Assembly (NCBI RefSeq): GCF_002154505.1 | Contig: NZ_MUBM01000205.1 | Span: 1-64,000 of the forward strand | DNA: 64,000 nucleotides | Direction of reading: 5' to 3' | Source: Streptomyces carpinensis | GTDB lineage: Bacteria > Actinomycetota > Actinomycetes > Streptomycetales > Streptomycetaceae | In this document: positions 55,177 through 64,000 of the stretch, in pieces | How the letters are laid out: every line of letters starts with the position of its first letter | Numbering within the stretch: position 1 is the stretch's first letter | Made by a program: the position numbers and the translations under genes | Notes under the pieces: generated by a model | Databases searched by the model: none | What the model saw: the letters and a program-made list of their open reading frames with translations, nothing else | Told to the model about the DNA's origin: nothing

Positions 55177-55947
55177 GTGTTCGGACGTCGCAAGAAGAAG
55201 GGTGCCGCCGAGGACGCGGCCGGCGAGGCCGAGCAGGTCGTCGACAGTGTCGACACCGAGGCGGACGAAGCGGAGGAAGAGGCCGAGCGCGAGCGGGTGA
55301 GGCTCGAGCCCGAACCGCGGCCCGACGGGCCCTGGGACAGCTCCGAGGTGCGCGACCCGGGCGAGGACCGGGTGGACCTGGGGGGTCTGTTCGTACCGGG
55401 TGTGGACGGCATGGAGTTGCGGGTGGAGGTCGCGGGTGACGCGATCGTCGCCGCGACCGTCGTCCTGCGGGACAGCGCCATCCAGCTGCAGGCCTTCGCC
55501 GCGCCCAAGCGCGAGGGCATCTGGGGCGAGGTGCGCGAGGAGATCGCCACCGGTATCACCCAGCAGGGCGGCATCGTCGACGAGGCCGAGGGGCCGCTGG
55601 GCTGGGAGCTGCGCGCGCAGGTGCCGGTGCAGCTGCCGGACGGTACGGGTGGTTTCCAGGTCGTGCGGTTCGTCGGTGTGGACGGACCCCGCTGGTTCCT
55701 GCGAGGGGTGATCTCGGGGCAGGGCGCGGTGCAGCCGCAGGCGGCCGGGCTGCTCGAACAGATCTTCAGGGACACGGTCGTGGTCCGCGGCGAGGGCCCG
55801 ATGGCACCCCGTGACCCGATCGTCCTGAAGCTGCCGAACGACGCCCAGATGGTGCCCGAGGGCGTCCAGCAGGACGAGGGCCACTCCCGCTTCGCGGGCG
55901 GCATGGGGCAGCTGCAGCGCGGCCCGGAGATCACCGAGGTGCGCTGA
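55177..55947 (+). CDS. DUF3710 family protein
   Basis: 256 residues. The GTG at 55177 starts one base after the dut stop, with GGAAGGA seven bases upstream. It begins MFGRRKKKGAAED, then an acidic coiled segment and a soluble domain (GLFVPGVDGMELRVEV, WELRAQVPVQLPDG, GVDGPRWFLRGVISGQGA). Conserved beside dut throughout actinobacteria. Role unknown. A strong hairpin closes the thioesterase-dut-DUF3710 unit. Confidence 0.88.
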   Translation: MFGRRKKKGAAEDAAGEAEQVVDSVDTEADEAEEEAERERVRLEPEPRPDGPWDSSEVRDPGEDRVDLGGLFVPGVDGMELRVEVAGDAIVAATVVLRDSAIQLQAFAAPKREGIWGEVREEIATGITQQGGIVDEAEGPLGWELRAQVPVQLPDGTGGFQVVRFVGVDGPRWFLRGVISGQGAVQPQAAGLLEQIFRDTVVVRGEGPMAPRDPIVLKLPNDAQMVPEGVQQDEGHSRFAGGMGQLQRGPEITEVR

Positions 55948-55957
55948 CGGACATCCG

Positions 55958-55986
55958 AGGGCCGTACCCCTGCGGGGTGCGGCCCT
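55958..55986 (+). terminator. dut operon terminator
   Basis: 13-base stem (55958-55970 and 55974-55986) with one G-U pair and a TGC loop, followed by TCTTCG. Confidence 0.85.
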
Positions 55987-56113
55987 TCTTCGTCTACAGG
56001 AACCTCCGGTACGGAAACCATCGTGAGGTGCCGTCCGTTGAGGGATTGAAGGGACGGGCGCTGGTCGTGATACTGGCGCACGGTCCACGGGGGAGCACAG
56101 CGGGGAGGGGCAC

Positions 56114-56806
56114 ATGAGCCAGGTCGTCACCGAGACCATGGTGCGCGTCGAGAACGTCCACAAGTCCTACGGGCAGGCGGCGGCAGCCGTGCACGCCCTG
56201 CGCGGGGTCTCCTTCGAGGTGCCGCGCGGCGAGCTCGTCGCCCTCAAGGGCCGCTCGGGCTCCGGCAAGACCACGCTGCTCAACATCGTGGGCGGGCTCG
56301 ACGAGCCGGACCGGGGGAGCGTCCACGTCGACGGCAGCGACCTCTCCCAGCTCGGCGAGGACGGCCTGCTCGCGCTGCGCAGGGACCGTATCGGGTTCGT
56401 CTTCCAGTCCTTCGGCCTCATCCCCATCCTCACGGCCGCCGAGAACGTCGGGGTGCCGATGCGCCTGCGCCGCGCCGACCCGCGCGAGCGGGAGGAGCGC
56501 GTCGAGCTGCTGCTGTCCCTGGTCGGCCTCGCCGACCACGCCAGGCAGCGGCCCGGCGAGCTCTCCGGCGGCCAGCAGCAGCGCGTGGCCATAGCCCGCG
56601 CGCTCGCGAACGACCCCGCGCTGCTGATAGCCGACGAGCCGACCGGCCAGCTGGACGCGGAGACCGGCCTCGCCGTGATGGAGCTGCTGCGCGCAGTGGT
56701 CCACAGTCAGCAGGTGACCGCGCTGGTCGCCACGCACGACCTGACCCTGCTGGACCTCGCCGATCGGGTCCTGGAGCTGCGCGACGGGGAGATAGTCGAA
56801 CACTGA
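56114..56806 (+). CDS. ABC transporter ATP-binding protein, LolD/MacB type, without neighbour permease
   Basis: 230 residues with an ATG start. Walker [11 protein letters not shown]-loop [12 protein letters not shown], signature [15 protein letters not shown], Walker [13 protein letters not shown] and switch His in [14 protein letters not shown] and EPTGQLD place it in the LolD/MacB/FtsE-like group that works with FtsX-type permeases. No permease gene is adjacent on either side in this window, so it is either orphan or teams with a distant partner. Confidence 0.9.
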   Translation: MSQVVTETMVRVENVHKSYGQAAAAVHALRGVSFEVPRGELVALKGRSGSGKTTLLNIVGGLDEPDRGSVHVDGSDLSQLGEDGLLALRRDRIGFVFQSFGLIPILTAAENVGVPMRLRRADPREREERVELLLSLVGLADHARQRPGELSGGQQQRVAIARALANDPALLIADEPTGQLDAETGLAVMELLRAVVHSQQVTALVATHDLTLLDLADRVLELRDGEIVEH

Positions 56807-57195
56807 GCCGCGCAGCCGAGTGGCCCGGGCGGCCTGTCACCCGGGCCTCCTGGACCCGCCCACCGGATCGGTCCACCCAGCACGCCCGGCCCCGGTGACA
56901 CTGCCCACCCGGCCCACGGGACCAGCCGACCCAACGCACCCGGCCAAACCCACCAGGCTCACCTGGCCCACCGAATCCCCACGTGGCTGGCCCACCAGGC
57001 CTGCCCACCCGGCCCGCCGAAGCCACCCGGACGGCCCGAGGGACCGCGTTGCGAAAGTCCGCCTGCTCCCGCGGCAGCCGGACGTCAGAGTTGCGTCAAG
57101 GACGGGCTCCTGCCCCCTCCTCATCCCTTTTGCCGTGATTGTTGGCCGTAAGGTCGACGCTGCGTGCATACCTGTGACGGGAAGACAATGAGGCC
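56807..57195. other. Strand-asymmetric spacer upstream of kdpD
   Basis: 389 bases. From about 56820 to 57030 the plus strand is very C-rich and poor in G, built from GGCCCACC and CCCACCCGG words. CTGCCCACCCGGCCC occurs identically at 56901-56915 and 57001-57015. The complementary strand has many GGG runs. No gene, and no clear KdpE site. Confidence 0.6.
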
Positions 57196-59807
57196 ATGGG
57201 ACGCGGCAAGCTTCGGATCTACCTCGGCGCGGCACCGGGCGTCGGCAAGACGTACGCGATGCTCTCCGAGGCGCATCGCCGGGTGGAGCGGGGCACCGAC
57301 TGCGTCGTGGCCTTCGTGGAGCACCACGACCGCCCGCGCACCGAGGTGATGCTGAGCGGCCTGGAGCAGGTGCGGCGCAGGGAGCTGGAGCACCGGGGGA
57401 GCACCTTCACCGAGATGGACGTCGACGCGGTGCTGCGCCGCGCCCCGGCGGTCGCCCTGGTGGACGAGCTCGCCCACACCAACGTCCCCGGCTCCCGCAA
57501 CGCCAAGCGCTGGCAGGACGTGCAGGAACTGCTCGCGGCCGGCATCGACGTCGTCTCGACCGTCAACATCCAGCACCTCGAGTCCCTCGGGGACGTCGTC
57601 GAGTCGATCACGGGGATACGGCAGCGGGAGACCGTTCCCGACGAGGTCGTGCGCCGGGCGGACCAGATCGAGCTGGTCGACATGTCGCCGGAGGCGCTGC
57701 GCCGCCGGATGGCGCACGGCAACATCTACAAGCCCGACAAGGTCGACGCGGCCCTGTCCAACTACTTCCGGCCCGGCAACCTCACGGCCCTGCGGGAGCT
57801 CGCCCTGCTCTGGGTGGCCGACCGGGTCGACGAGTACCTGCAGCGCTACCGCAGCGAGCACCGGGTGTCGAAGATCTGGGGTTCGCGCGAGCGGATCGTG
57901 GTGGGCCTGACCGGTGGTCCCGAGGGCCGCACCCTGATCCGCCGGGCGGCGCGCCTGGCCGAGAAGGGCGCCGGAGGGGAGGTCATGGCGGTCTACATCG
58001 CCCGCAGCGACGGACTGACCGGCGCCTCCCCGAAGGAGCTGGCCCTCCAGCGCACCCTCGTGGAGGACCTGGGCGGCACGTTCCACCACGTCGTCGGCGA
58101 CGACATACCGGCCGCGCTGCTCGACTTCGCCCGCGGGGTCAACGCCACCCAGATCGTGCTGGGCTCCTCGCGCCGCAAGACCTGGCAGTACGTCTTCGGG
58201 CCCGGCGTCGGTGCCACCGTGGCCCGCGAGTCGGGCCCCGACCTCGACGTGCACATCGTCACCCACGGGGAGATCGCCAAGGGACGCGGACTGCCCGTGG
58301 CCCGGGGCGCCCGGCTCGGCCGGGCCCGGATCGTCTCCGGCTGGGTGATGGCCCTCGTGGGACCGGTGGTCCTCGCGCTGCTGCTCAACGGCGTGGAGCT
58401 GGGCCTGGCCAACGACATGTTGCTGTTCCTGACCCTGACGGTCGCGGCGGCCCTGCTGGGCGGGCTGCTGCCGGCCCTCGCCTCGGCAGCCGTCGGATCG
58501 TTTCTGCTGAACTACTACTACACGCCGCCGCTGCACCGGCTCACCATCGCGGACCCCAAGAACATCGTCGCCATCGCGATCTTCGTCGGGGTCGCGGTGT
58601 CGGTGGCGTCGGTGGTCGACCTGGCGGCCCGCCGCACCCACCAGGCCGCCCGGCTGCGCGCCGAGGCGGAGATACTGTCCTTCCTCGCGGGCAGCGTCCT
58701 GCGCGGCGAGACCAGCCTGGAGGCGCTGCTGGAACGGGTCCGGGAGACCTTCGGGATGGAGTCGGTGGCGCTGCTGGAGCGGCGCAGCGACGTGGACCCA
58801 TGGACGTGCGCCGGACGGGTGGGCACGGACCGGCCACTGGAGCGCCCGGAGGACGCGGACGTGGACATGCCCGTCGGCGACCACATGGCGCTGGCGCTGA
58901 CCGGACGGGTGCTGCCCGCCTCCGACCGCCGGGTACTGGCCGCCTTCGCCGCCCAGGCCGCCGTCGTCCTGGACCGCCGGCGCCTGCGCGAGGAGGCCGA
59001 CCGGGCCCGCGCCCTCGCCGAGGGCAACCGCATCCGCACCGCGCTGCTCGCCGCCGTCAGCCACGACCTGCGCACCCCCCTCGCCGGGATCAAGGCGGCC
59101 GTCTCCTCACTGCGGTCCGAGGACGTCGAGTGGTCCGAGGAGGACCGGGCCGAGCTGCTCGAAGGCATCGAGGAGGGCGCCGACCGGCTGGACCACCTGG
59201 TCGGCAACCTGCTGGACATGTCCCGCCTGCAGACCGGCACCGTCACCCCGCTGATCCGTGAGATCGACCTCGACGAGGTGGTGCCGATGGCCCTCGGCGG
59301 AGTGCCCGAGGACAGCGTGGAGCTGGACGTGCCCGAGACGCTGCCGATGGTCGCCGTGGACGCCGGGCTCCTGGAACGCGCGATGGCCAACATCGTCGAG
59401 AACGCCGTGAAGTACAGCCCGGCGGACGAACGGGTCCTGGTGTCCGCCAGCGCCATCGCCGACCGTGTCGAGGTCCGCGTCGTGGACCGCGGCCCCGGCG
59501 TGCCGGACGAGGCCAAGGACCGCATCTTCGAGCCCTTCCAGCGGCACGGTGACGCCCCGCGCGGAGCGGGTGTGGGCCTTGGCCTCGCGGTCGCCCGGGG
59601 CTTCGCAGAGGCCATGAACGGCACCCTCAACGCCGAGGACACACCCGGCGGCGGCCTCACCATGGTCCTCAGCCTCCGCGCGGCCGGCGCGCGCCCGGAG
59701 GCACTCCGCGAGGAGCCGGACCACGGCCGCGAACCGCACCGCCCGGAGTGGGCGCGGCGCTTCGAGGGCGCCGTACACGGCCCCGTACACCCAGAAAGGC
59801 AGGTTTC

Positions 59808-59811
<4 letters not shown>
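57196..59811 (+). CDS. kdpD: KdpD sensor histidine kinase
   Basis: 871 residues with an ATG start. An N-terminal KdpD domain with Walker A-like GAAPGVGKTYAML (~10-22) and DELAHTNVPGSRN; a universal-stress domain (~230-360); about four transmembrane helices (~385-480); a GAF-like region; phospho-His623 in SHDLRTPLAGIK; and the ATPase domain with NIVENAVKYSP and GVGLGLAVARGF. It senses K+ limitation or ionic strength. kdpE overlaps by four bases (ATGA). Confidence 0.95.
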
Positions 59812-60494
<683 letters not shown>

Positions 60495-60540
60495 GCGCAG
60501 TTGACGTGAGCGCGGTTACGGCGCCGTCGGTGTGCACCGG

Positions 60541-60546
60541 TACGCT
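60541..60546 (+). promoter_or_regulatory. -10-like element for leaderless OB-fold gene
   Basis: TACGCT ends seven bases before the ATG at 60553, the spacing for transcription to begin at the start codon. No Shine-Dalgarno is present. No good -35. Confidence 0.4.
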
Positions 60547-60552
60547 TCAGAT

Positions 60553-60951
60553 ATGAGTGCTGTTCCTCGTTCCGAAAAGCCGGTGGGCCGGTTCCGGCGC
60601 ATGCTCGACCGGCTCTCCTCTTCCCAGGAGGACCTGGAGTCCGAGGAGCTGCGGGAGGACGCCGAGACCGCGGGCTGTACGCGGATCGGTGACTGCCACG
60701 ACCGGCAGATCGTCACGGTTACTGGTACCTTGCGCACGGTCACCCTGCGTCCGCGCGCGGGCGTCCCGGCCCTGGAGGCCGAGCTGTTCGACGGGACCGC
60801 CGCACTGGACGTGGTCTGGCTCGGCAGGCGTTCCATCGTCGGTATAGAACCGGGGCGCAAGCTGATCGCATCGGGCCGGATCTCGATGAGCCGGGGCCGC
60901 CGGGTGCTGTTCAACCCCAAGTACGAACTGCGACCCCTCGGACGGGAGTAG
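60553..60951 (+). CDS. OB-fold nucleic-acid-binding protein
   Basis: 132 residues from the ATG at 60553. An N-terminal helix (GRFRRMLDRLSSSQEDLES) precedes an OB-fold: RQIVTVTGTLRTVTLRPRAGVPALEAELFDGTAALDVVWLG-type strands and SGRISMSRGRRVLFNPKYEL. RecG/tRNA-anticodon-like OB proteins of this kind are conserved in actinobacteria before DUF3159. It probably binds single-stranded nucleic acid. Only three bases separate it from the next gene. Confidence 0.83.
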   Translation: MSAVPRSEKPVGRFRRMLDRLSSSQEDLESEELREDAETAGCTRIGDCHDRQIVTVTGTLRTVTLRPRAGVPALEAELFDGTAALDVVWLGRRSIVGIEPGRKLIASGRISMSRGRRVLFNPKYELRPLGRE

Positions 60952-60954
60952 CCC

Positions 60955-61731
60955 GTGACGTCACTCGACAAGCCGACCGAAGAGACGACCGCCGGCGACG
61001 AGGCCAGGGCGGTGACGGAGGCCGCGCTGTTCGAGGCGTTCGGCGGAGTCCGCGGCATGGTCGAGACGGTCCTGCCGGGCCTGCTCTTCGTCACCATCTA
61101 CACGATCAACAAGGACCTGCACTGGTCCGCGATCGCCGCGCTCGCGGTGTCCGTGGTGCTGGTCGCGGTCCGGCTGGCCATGCGGGACACCGTGAAGCAC
61201 GCCTTCAGCGGCGTCTTCGGCGTGGCGTTCGGTGTGGTCTTCGCGATGATGACCGGCAACGCCAAGGACTTCTACCTGCCGGGCATGCTCTACACCCTGG
61301 GCCTGGGGGTGGCGTACATCGTCACCACGCTGGCCGGCGTCCCGCTGATCGGCCTGATCCTCGGCCCGGTCTTCAAGGAGAACCTCTCCTGGCGCACCCG
61401 CAACCCGGGCCGCAAGAAGGCGTACGCGAAGGCCAGCTGGGCCTGGGGCCTGATCCTGCTCGCCAAGTGCGCGATCCTCTTCCCGCTGTACTGGTGGGCG
61501 GACACGACTCAGCTCGGCTGGATCCTGATCATCCTGAAGATCCCGCCGTTCCTGCTTGCGGTCTATCTGACCTGGGTCTTCCTCGCGAAGGCCCCCGCTC
61601 CCATCGACGTGTTCGCGGAGATGGAGGCAGAGGAGAAGGCCGAGGAGGAGCGCAGGGCCGCCCTGGCGGCCGAGCGCGGCGAGACCCCGGACGGATCGAG
61701 CGGCCCCGGCGGCGGCCGCCACCGTCGCTAG
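60955..61731 (+). CDS. DUF3159 membrane protein
   Basis: 258 residues, GTG start. Begins with an acidic ~35-residue head, then five or six transmembrane helices (~38-60, 65-85, 90-105, 115-140, 165-190, 195-215) and an acidic Glu/Ala-rich tail. LRFVTIYTINKDLHWSA-like and WRTRNPGRKKAYAKAS loops are typical of DUF3159. It lies next to TrkA genes, so an ion-related role is possible but only positional. Confidence 0.86.
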   Translation: MTSLDKPTEETTAGDEARAVTEAALFEAFGGVRGMVETVLPGLLFVTIYTINKDLHWSAIAALAVSVVLVAVRLAMRDTVKHAFSGVFGVAFGVVFAMMTGNAKDFYLPGMLYTLGLGVAYIVTTLAGVPLIGLILGPVFKENLSWRTRNPGRKKAYAKASWAWGLILLAKCAILFPLYWWADTTQLGWILIILKIPPFLLAVYLTWVFLAKAPAPIDVFAEMEAEEKAEEERRAALAAERGETPDGSSGPGGGRHRR

Positions 61732-61904
61732 GCGCAGGAGCGGCCGGGCGCCGGGGCGGCCGGGCGCAGGAGCGGCCGGTCGTAGAGGTAGCTCGGCGAA
61801 GGCGCGCTGGACGTAGGAGCCGCTGGGCTCCGCCACCGTCGTGAGCCGAGCCGCAAGGCTGGGCGCCGGCGCCGACTACGACGACGTGAGCGCCACCCGT
61901 GACG

Positions 61905-61946
61905 AGGTGAAGGGGCGCCCGGAGATCTCCGGGCGCCCCTTCACCT
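61905..61946. terminator. Perfect 42-base palindrome, bidirectional terminator
   Basis: 21-base arms meet with no spacer (centre GGAGATCTCC at 61921-61930). It lies between the convergent DUF3159 and trkA genes. Confidence 0.9.
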
Positions 61947-61983
61947 GCGACTTGCCCTGCAACCCGTCGCAGTCCTGGCGGGC

Positions 61984-62661
61984 TCAGCCCTCGGCGTCCT
62001 CCCGGCGCACCGACAGCAGGTCCTCCAACTGGCCCTCGCGGGCCTGCGCCGCCACGAACAGCAGCTCGTCGCCGACCTCCAGCGAGTCGTCCTGGGAGGG
62101 GGTGAGGACACGGGTGCCGCGGATGATGGTGACCAGGGACGTGTCCTCGGGCCACTGGACGTCGCCGACCTGCGTGCCGGCCAGCGCCGACTCCTCGGGC
62201 AGGGTCAGCTCGACGAGGTTGGCGTCGCCGTGGCTGAAACGGAGCAGCCGCACCAGGTCGCCGACGCTCACCGCCTCCTCGACCAGGGCGGACATCAGAC
62301 GCGGCGTGGACACGGCGACGTCCACGCCCCACGCCTCGTTGAACAGCCACTCGTTCTTCGGGTTGTTCACCCGGGCCACGACGCGCGGCACGCCGTACTC
62401 CGTCTTCGCCAGCAGGGAGACGACCAGGTTCACCTTGTCGTCGCCCGTCGCGGCGATCACGACGTTGCAGCGCTGCAGCGCCGCCTCGTCCAGGGACGTG
62501 ATCTCGCAGGCGTCCGCCAGCAGCCACTCGGCCTGCGGCACGCGCTCGACCGAGATGGCGGTCGGCGCCTTGTCGACGAGAAGGACCTCGTGGCCGTTCT
62601 CCAGCAGCTCGCCCGCGATCGAGCGACCGACCGCGCCGGCACCGGCAATGGCGACCCTCAT
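61984..62661 (-). CDS. TrkA-family potassium uptake regulator, subunit 2
   Basis: 225 residues from the ATG at 62661, overlapping the partner stop by one base (TGATG). Rossmann RCK-N domain with GAGAVGRSIAGELLENGHEV and acidic VDK; RCK-C domain from ~140 (LVELTLPEESALAGTQVGDVQW). It binds NAD(H)/ATP and gates a Trk/Ktr-type K+ channel. No TrkH/KtrB gene is present in the window. Confidence 0.92.
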   Translation of the reverse strand: MRVAIAGAGAVGRSIAGELLENGHEVLLVDKAPTAISVERVPQAEWLLADACEITSLDEAALQRCNVVIAATGDDKVNLVVSLLAKTEYGVPRVVARVNNPKNEWLFNEAWGVDVAVSTPRLMSALVEEAVSVGDLVRLLRFSHGDANLVELTLPEESALAGTQVGDVQWPEDTSLVTIIRGTRVLTPSQDDSLEVGDELLFVAAQAREGQLEDLLSVRREDAEG

Positions 62662-63332
62662 CAGTGACCGCTCTCCTCTTCGGGGCCCTCGGCGAACGTC
62701 GCCTCGACCTTCTCCACGTCGTCCGTCCGCATCATCACGTGCACGAGGTCGCCCTCCTGCAGGACCGTCTGCGAGGACGGCAGCATCGCCTCGCCGAGGC
62801 GGGTCAGGAACGCCACGCGGACGCCCGTCTCCTCCTGCAGCCTGCTGATCTTGTGGCCGACCCACTTCGGGGACGCGTGCACCTCGGCCAGCTGGACGCC
62901 GCCGGTCGGATCGCGCCACAGCGGCTCCGCGCCCGAGGGCAGCAGCCGGCGCAGCATCTGGTCGGCCGTCCAGCGGACCGTGGCCACCGTCGGGATGCCC
63001 AGACGCTGGTAGACCTCGGCCCGACGGGGGTCGTAGATGCGGGCCGCGACGTTCTGCACGCCGAACATCTCACGGGCCACCCGCGCGGAGATGATGTTCG
63101 AGTTGTCGCCACTGGAGACGGCCGCGAAGGCCCCCGCCTCCTCGATGCCCGCCTCGCGCAGCGTGTCCTGGTCGAAGCCGATCCCGGTGACCCGGCGGCC
63201 GCCGAACCCGGGACCCAGTCGGCGGAAGGCGGTGGGATCCTGGTCGATCACGGCGACCGTGTGCCCCTGTTGCTCCAGGGTCTGGGCGAGAGCGGAACCC
63301 ACTCTCCCGCAGCCCATGATGACGATGTGCAC
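62661..63332 (-). CDS. TrkA-family potassium uptake regulator, subunit 1
   Basis: 223 residues from the GTG at 63332 with GGAAGGA six bases upstream. RCK-N with GCGRVGSALAQTLEQQGHTVAVID; RCK-C with KWVGHKISRLQEETGVRVAFLTR. It pairs with the overlapping second subunit, an arrangement known as CeoB/CeoC in mycobacteria. RCK-C domains in some bacteria bind c-di-AMP, which would tie this to the riboswitch at 31.5 kb; that is inference. Confidence 0.92.
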   Translation of the reverse strand: MHIVIMGCGRVGSALAQTLEQQGHTVAVIDQDPTAFRRLGPGFGGRRVTGIGFDQDTLREAGIEEAGAFAAVSSGDNSNIISARVAREMFGVQNVAARIYDPRRAEVYQRLGIPTVATVRWTADQMLRRLLPSGAEPLWRDPTGGVQLAEVHASPKWVGHKISRLQEETGVRVAFLTRLGEAMLPSSQTVLQEGDLVHVMMRTDDVEKVEATFAEGPEEESGH

Positions 63333-63486
63333 GACCGTCCTTCCGGTGTCAATAGCTACTGCTCAGCCCCATCAGGGTCTCAGACAGAGGGACAAGCTAC
63401 ACATGCGCGGTCCGGGGTGGGCACCCCCCTGCCGCATGCCGGACGGATTGCGGCGGCCGTGGAGCGGCCGGCCTCGACCGAAGGTC

Positions 63487-63600
63487 CTATTCCGCTTCGG
63501 AGGGCGAACGCCGAGTGATACTGCGCACGCTGCACAGGGTCAGGAATCCGAGGCCGAGCAGCGCCGCGGCGGCGCCGATCAGCTCCGCGGTCGGGGGCAT
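63487..63600 (-). CDS. 37-residue single-helix membrane peptide
   Basis: Starts at the ATG at 63600 with GGAGG four bases upstream, an excellent ribosome-binding site. A single hydrophobic helix (~5-24, ELIGAAAALLGLGFLTL) is followed by a short basic and polar tail ending SPSEAE. It lies upstream of, and in the same direction as, the TrkA genes. It could be a small subunit or regulator of a transporter. No family recognised. Confidence 0.6.
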   Translation of the reverse strand: MPPTAELIGAAAALLGLGFLTLCSVRSITRRSPSEAE

Positions 63601-63782
63601 GAGACCTCCGATGGGTCGGGCTGGGGTCGGTGGAACGGCCGCGAATCGGCGGAGTTCAGCCGAGTTCAGTCATCAAGGCACGGCCGTGCCCCCGCCCACG
63701 GAATCCGTAGCGCTCGCGGCCGCCGATTTCACCCGTGAGGCAGATCTCGGGTGGCAGGTGGGCGACCTCCAGTTCGAAGCTC

Positions 63783-63788
63783 TACGAT
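63783..63788 (+). promoter_or_regulatory. -10 element for APC permease gene
   Basis: TACGAT sits eight bases before the GTG at 63797, implying a leaderless or nearly leaderless mRNA. The -35 is not recognisable. Confidence 0.45.
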
Positions 63789-63796
63789 CCTCTGTT

Positions 63797-64000
63797 GTGT
63801 CCAAACTGACCGACGTGCCCAAACGGATTCTGATCGGGCGCGCATTGCGCAGCGACCGGCTGGGGGAGACCCTTCTGCCGAAGCGCATCGCACTCCCCGT
63901 CTTCGCCTCCGACCCGCTGTCCTCCGTGGCGTACGCGCCCGGCGAGGTCCTGCTGGTCCTGTCCATCGCGGGCGTGTCGGCGTACCACTTCAGCCCCTGG
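63797..64000 (+). CDS. APC-family permease, 5' part only
   Basis: 68 residues to the window end, GTG start. It begins VSKLTDVPKRILIGRALRSD, then LPVFASDPLSSVAYAPGEVLL, the characteristic first-helix motif of large APC permeases (amino acid/K+ transporter group), and LVLSIAGVSAY. The rest lies outside. Its position next to TrkA genes would suit a K+ or amino-acid role. Confidence 0.85.
   Translation, partial: MSKLTDVPKRILIGRALRSDRLGETLLPKRIALPVFASDPLSSVAYAPGEVLLVLSIAGVSAYHFSPW

Overview
The window is high-GC actinobacterial chromosome, almost certainly Streptomyces. Diagnostic genes are whiH next to hrdB, cutRS, sepH, the small actinobacterial DUF families (7455, 6082, 5998, 3710, 3093, 3159, 4193), frequent GTG and TTG starts, and GTGA/ATGA gene overlaps. 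It looks like conserved core chromosome. I see no prophage, insertion sequence, CRISPR array, tRNA/rRNA gene or biosynthetic cluster.

Layout. 1-5.3 kb: end of a membrane protein gene, whiH (sporulation regulator) with a sigma-WhiG-type promoter, hrdB (principal sigma factor), a secreted trypsin-like protease and a DUF7455 protein. 5.7-12.9 kb: parE, a DUF1453/histidine kinase/LuxR-type regulator operon, and a DUF485 + Na+/solute symporter pair. 12.9-19.1 kb: a NitT/TauT-type ABC importer flanked by two paralogous CitB/DcuR-type response regulators, with one DcuS-like sensor kinase. 19.2-22.7 kb: a sucrase/ferredoxin-like gene behind an iron box, and two divergent citrate synthase genes, one carrying a DNA-binding N-terminus. 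22.9-31.2 kb: small conserved proteins, a CobW-type GTPase tail-to-tail with parC, and an active/inactive M16 peptidase pair. 31.3-33.9 kb: a c-di-AMP riboswitch controlling an M23 peptidoglycan hydrolase, a GntR/FCD regulator, and ptsH with a DasR (dre) operator. 34-43 kb: a two-domain protein acetyltransferase, DUF5998, a phosphodiesterase, thymidine kinase, a VOC protein, a sulfurtransferase and sepH. 43.4-49.3 kb: a membrane protein, an aldonolactone oxidase, an MFS transporter, hemH, an inositol-monophosphatase-like gene and a 57-residue protein. 49.7-56 kb: cutRS, a palindrome-rich regulatory stretch, DUF4193, an uncharacterised protein, DUF3093, a hotdog thioesterase, dut and DUF3710. 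56-64 kb: a lone ABC ATPase, kdpDE without kdpFABC, an OB-fold protein, DUF3159, two TrkA subunits, a 37-residue membrane peptide and the start of an APC permease.

How the parts relate. Several genes have regulatory DNA that can be read directly: the WhiG-type promoter of whiH, an ECF-like promoter candidate at hrdB, an iron box, a dre site, a ydaO/c-di-AMP riboswitch, and palindromes between the citrate synthase genes and upstream of DUF4193. c-di-AMP, KdpDE and TrkA point to potassium and osmotic control near cell-wall genes, although no K+ channel or pump gene lies in the window. Strong GC-rich hairpins close most transcription units, usually between convergent genes.

The best candidates for undescribed biology are the two-regulator/one-sensor arrangement around the ABC importer, the citrate synthase with an HTH domain facing palindromes, and the palindrome cluster between cutS and the DUF4193 gene. 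Functions are assigned by recognising families; nothing was searched or computed beyond reading.
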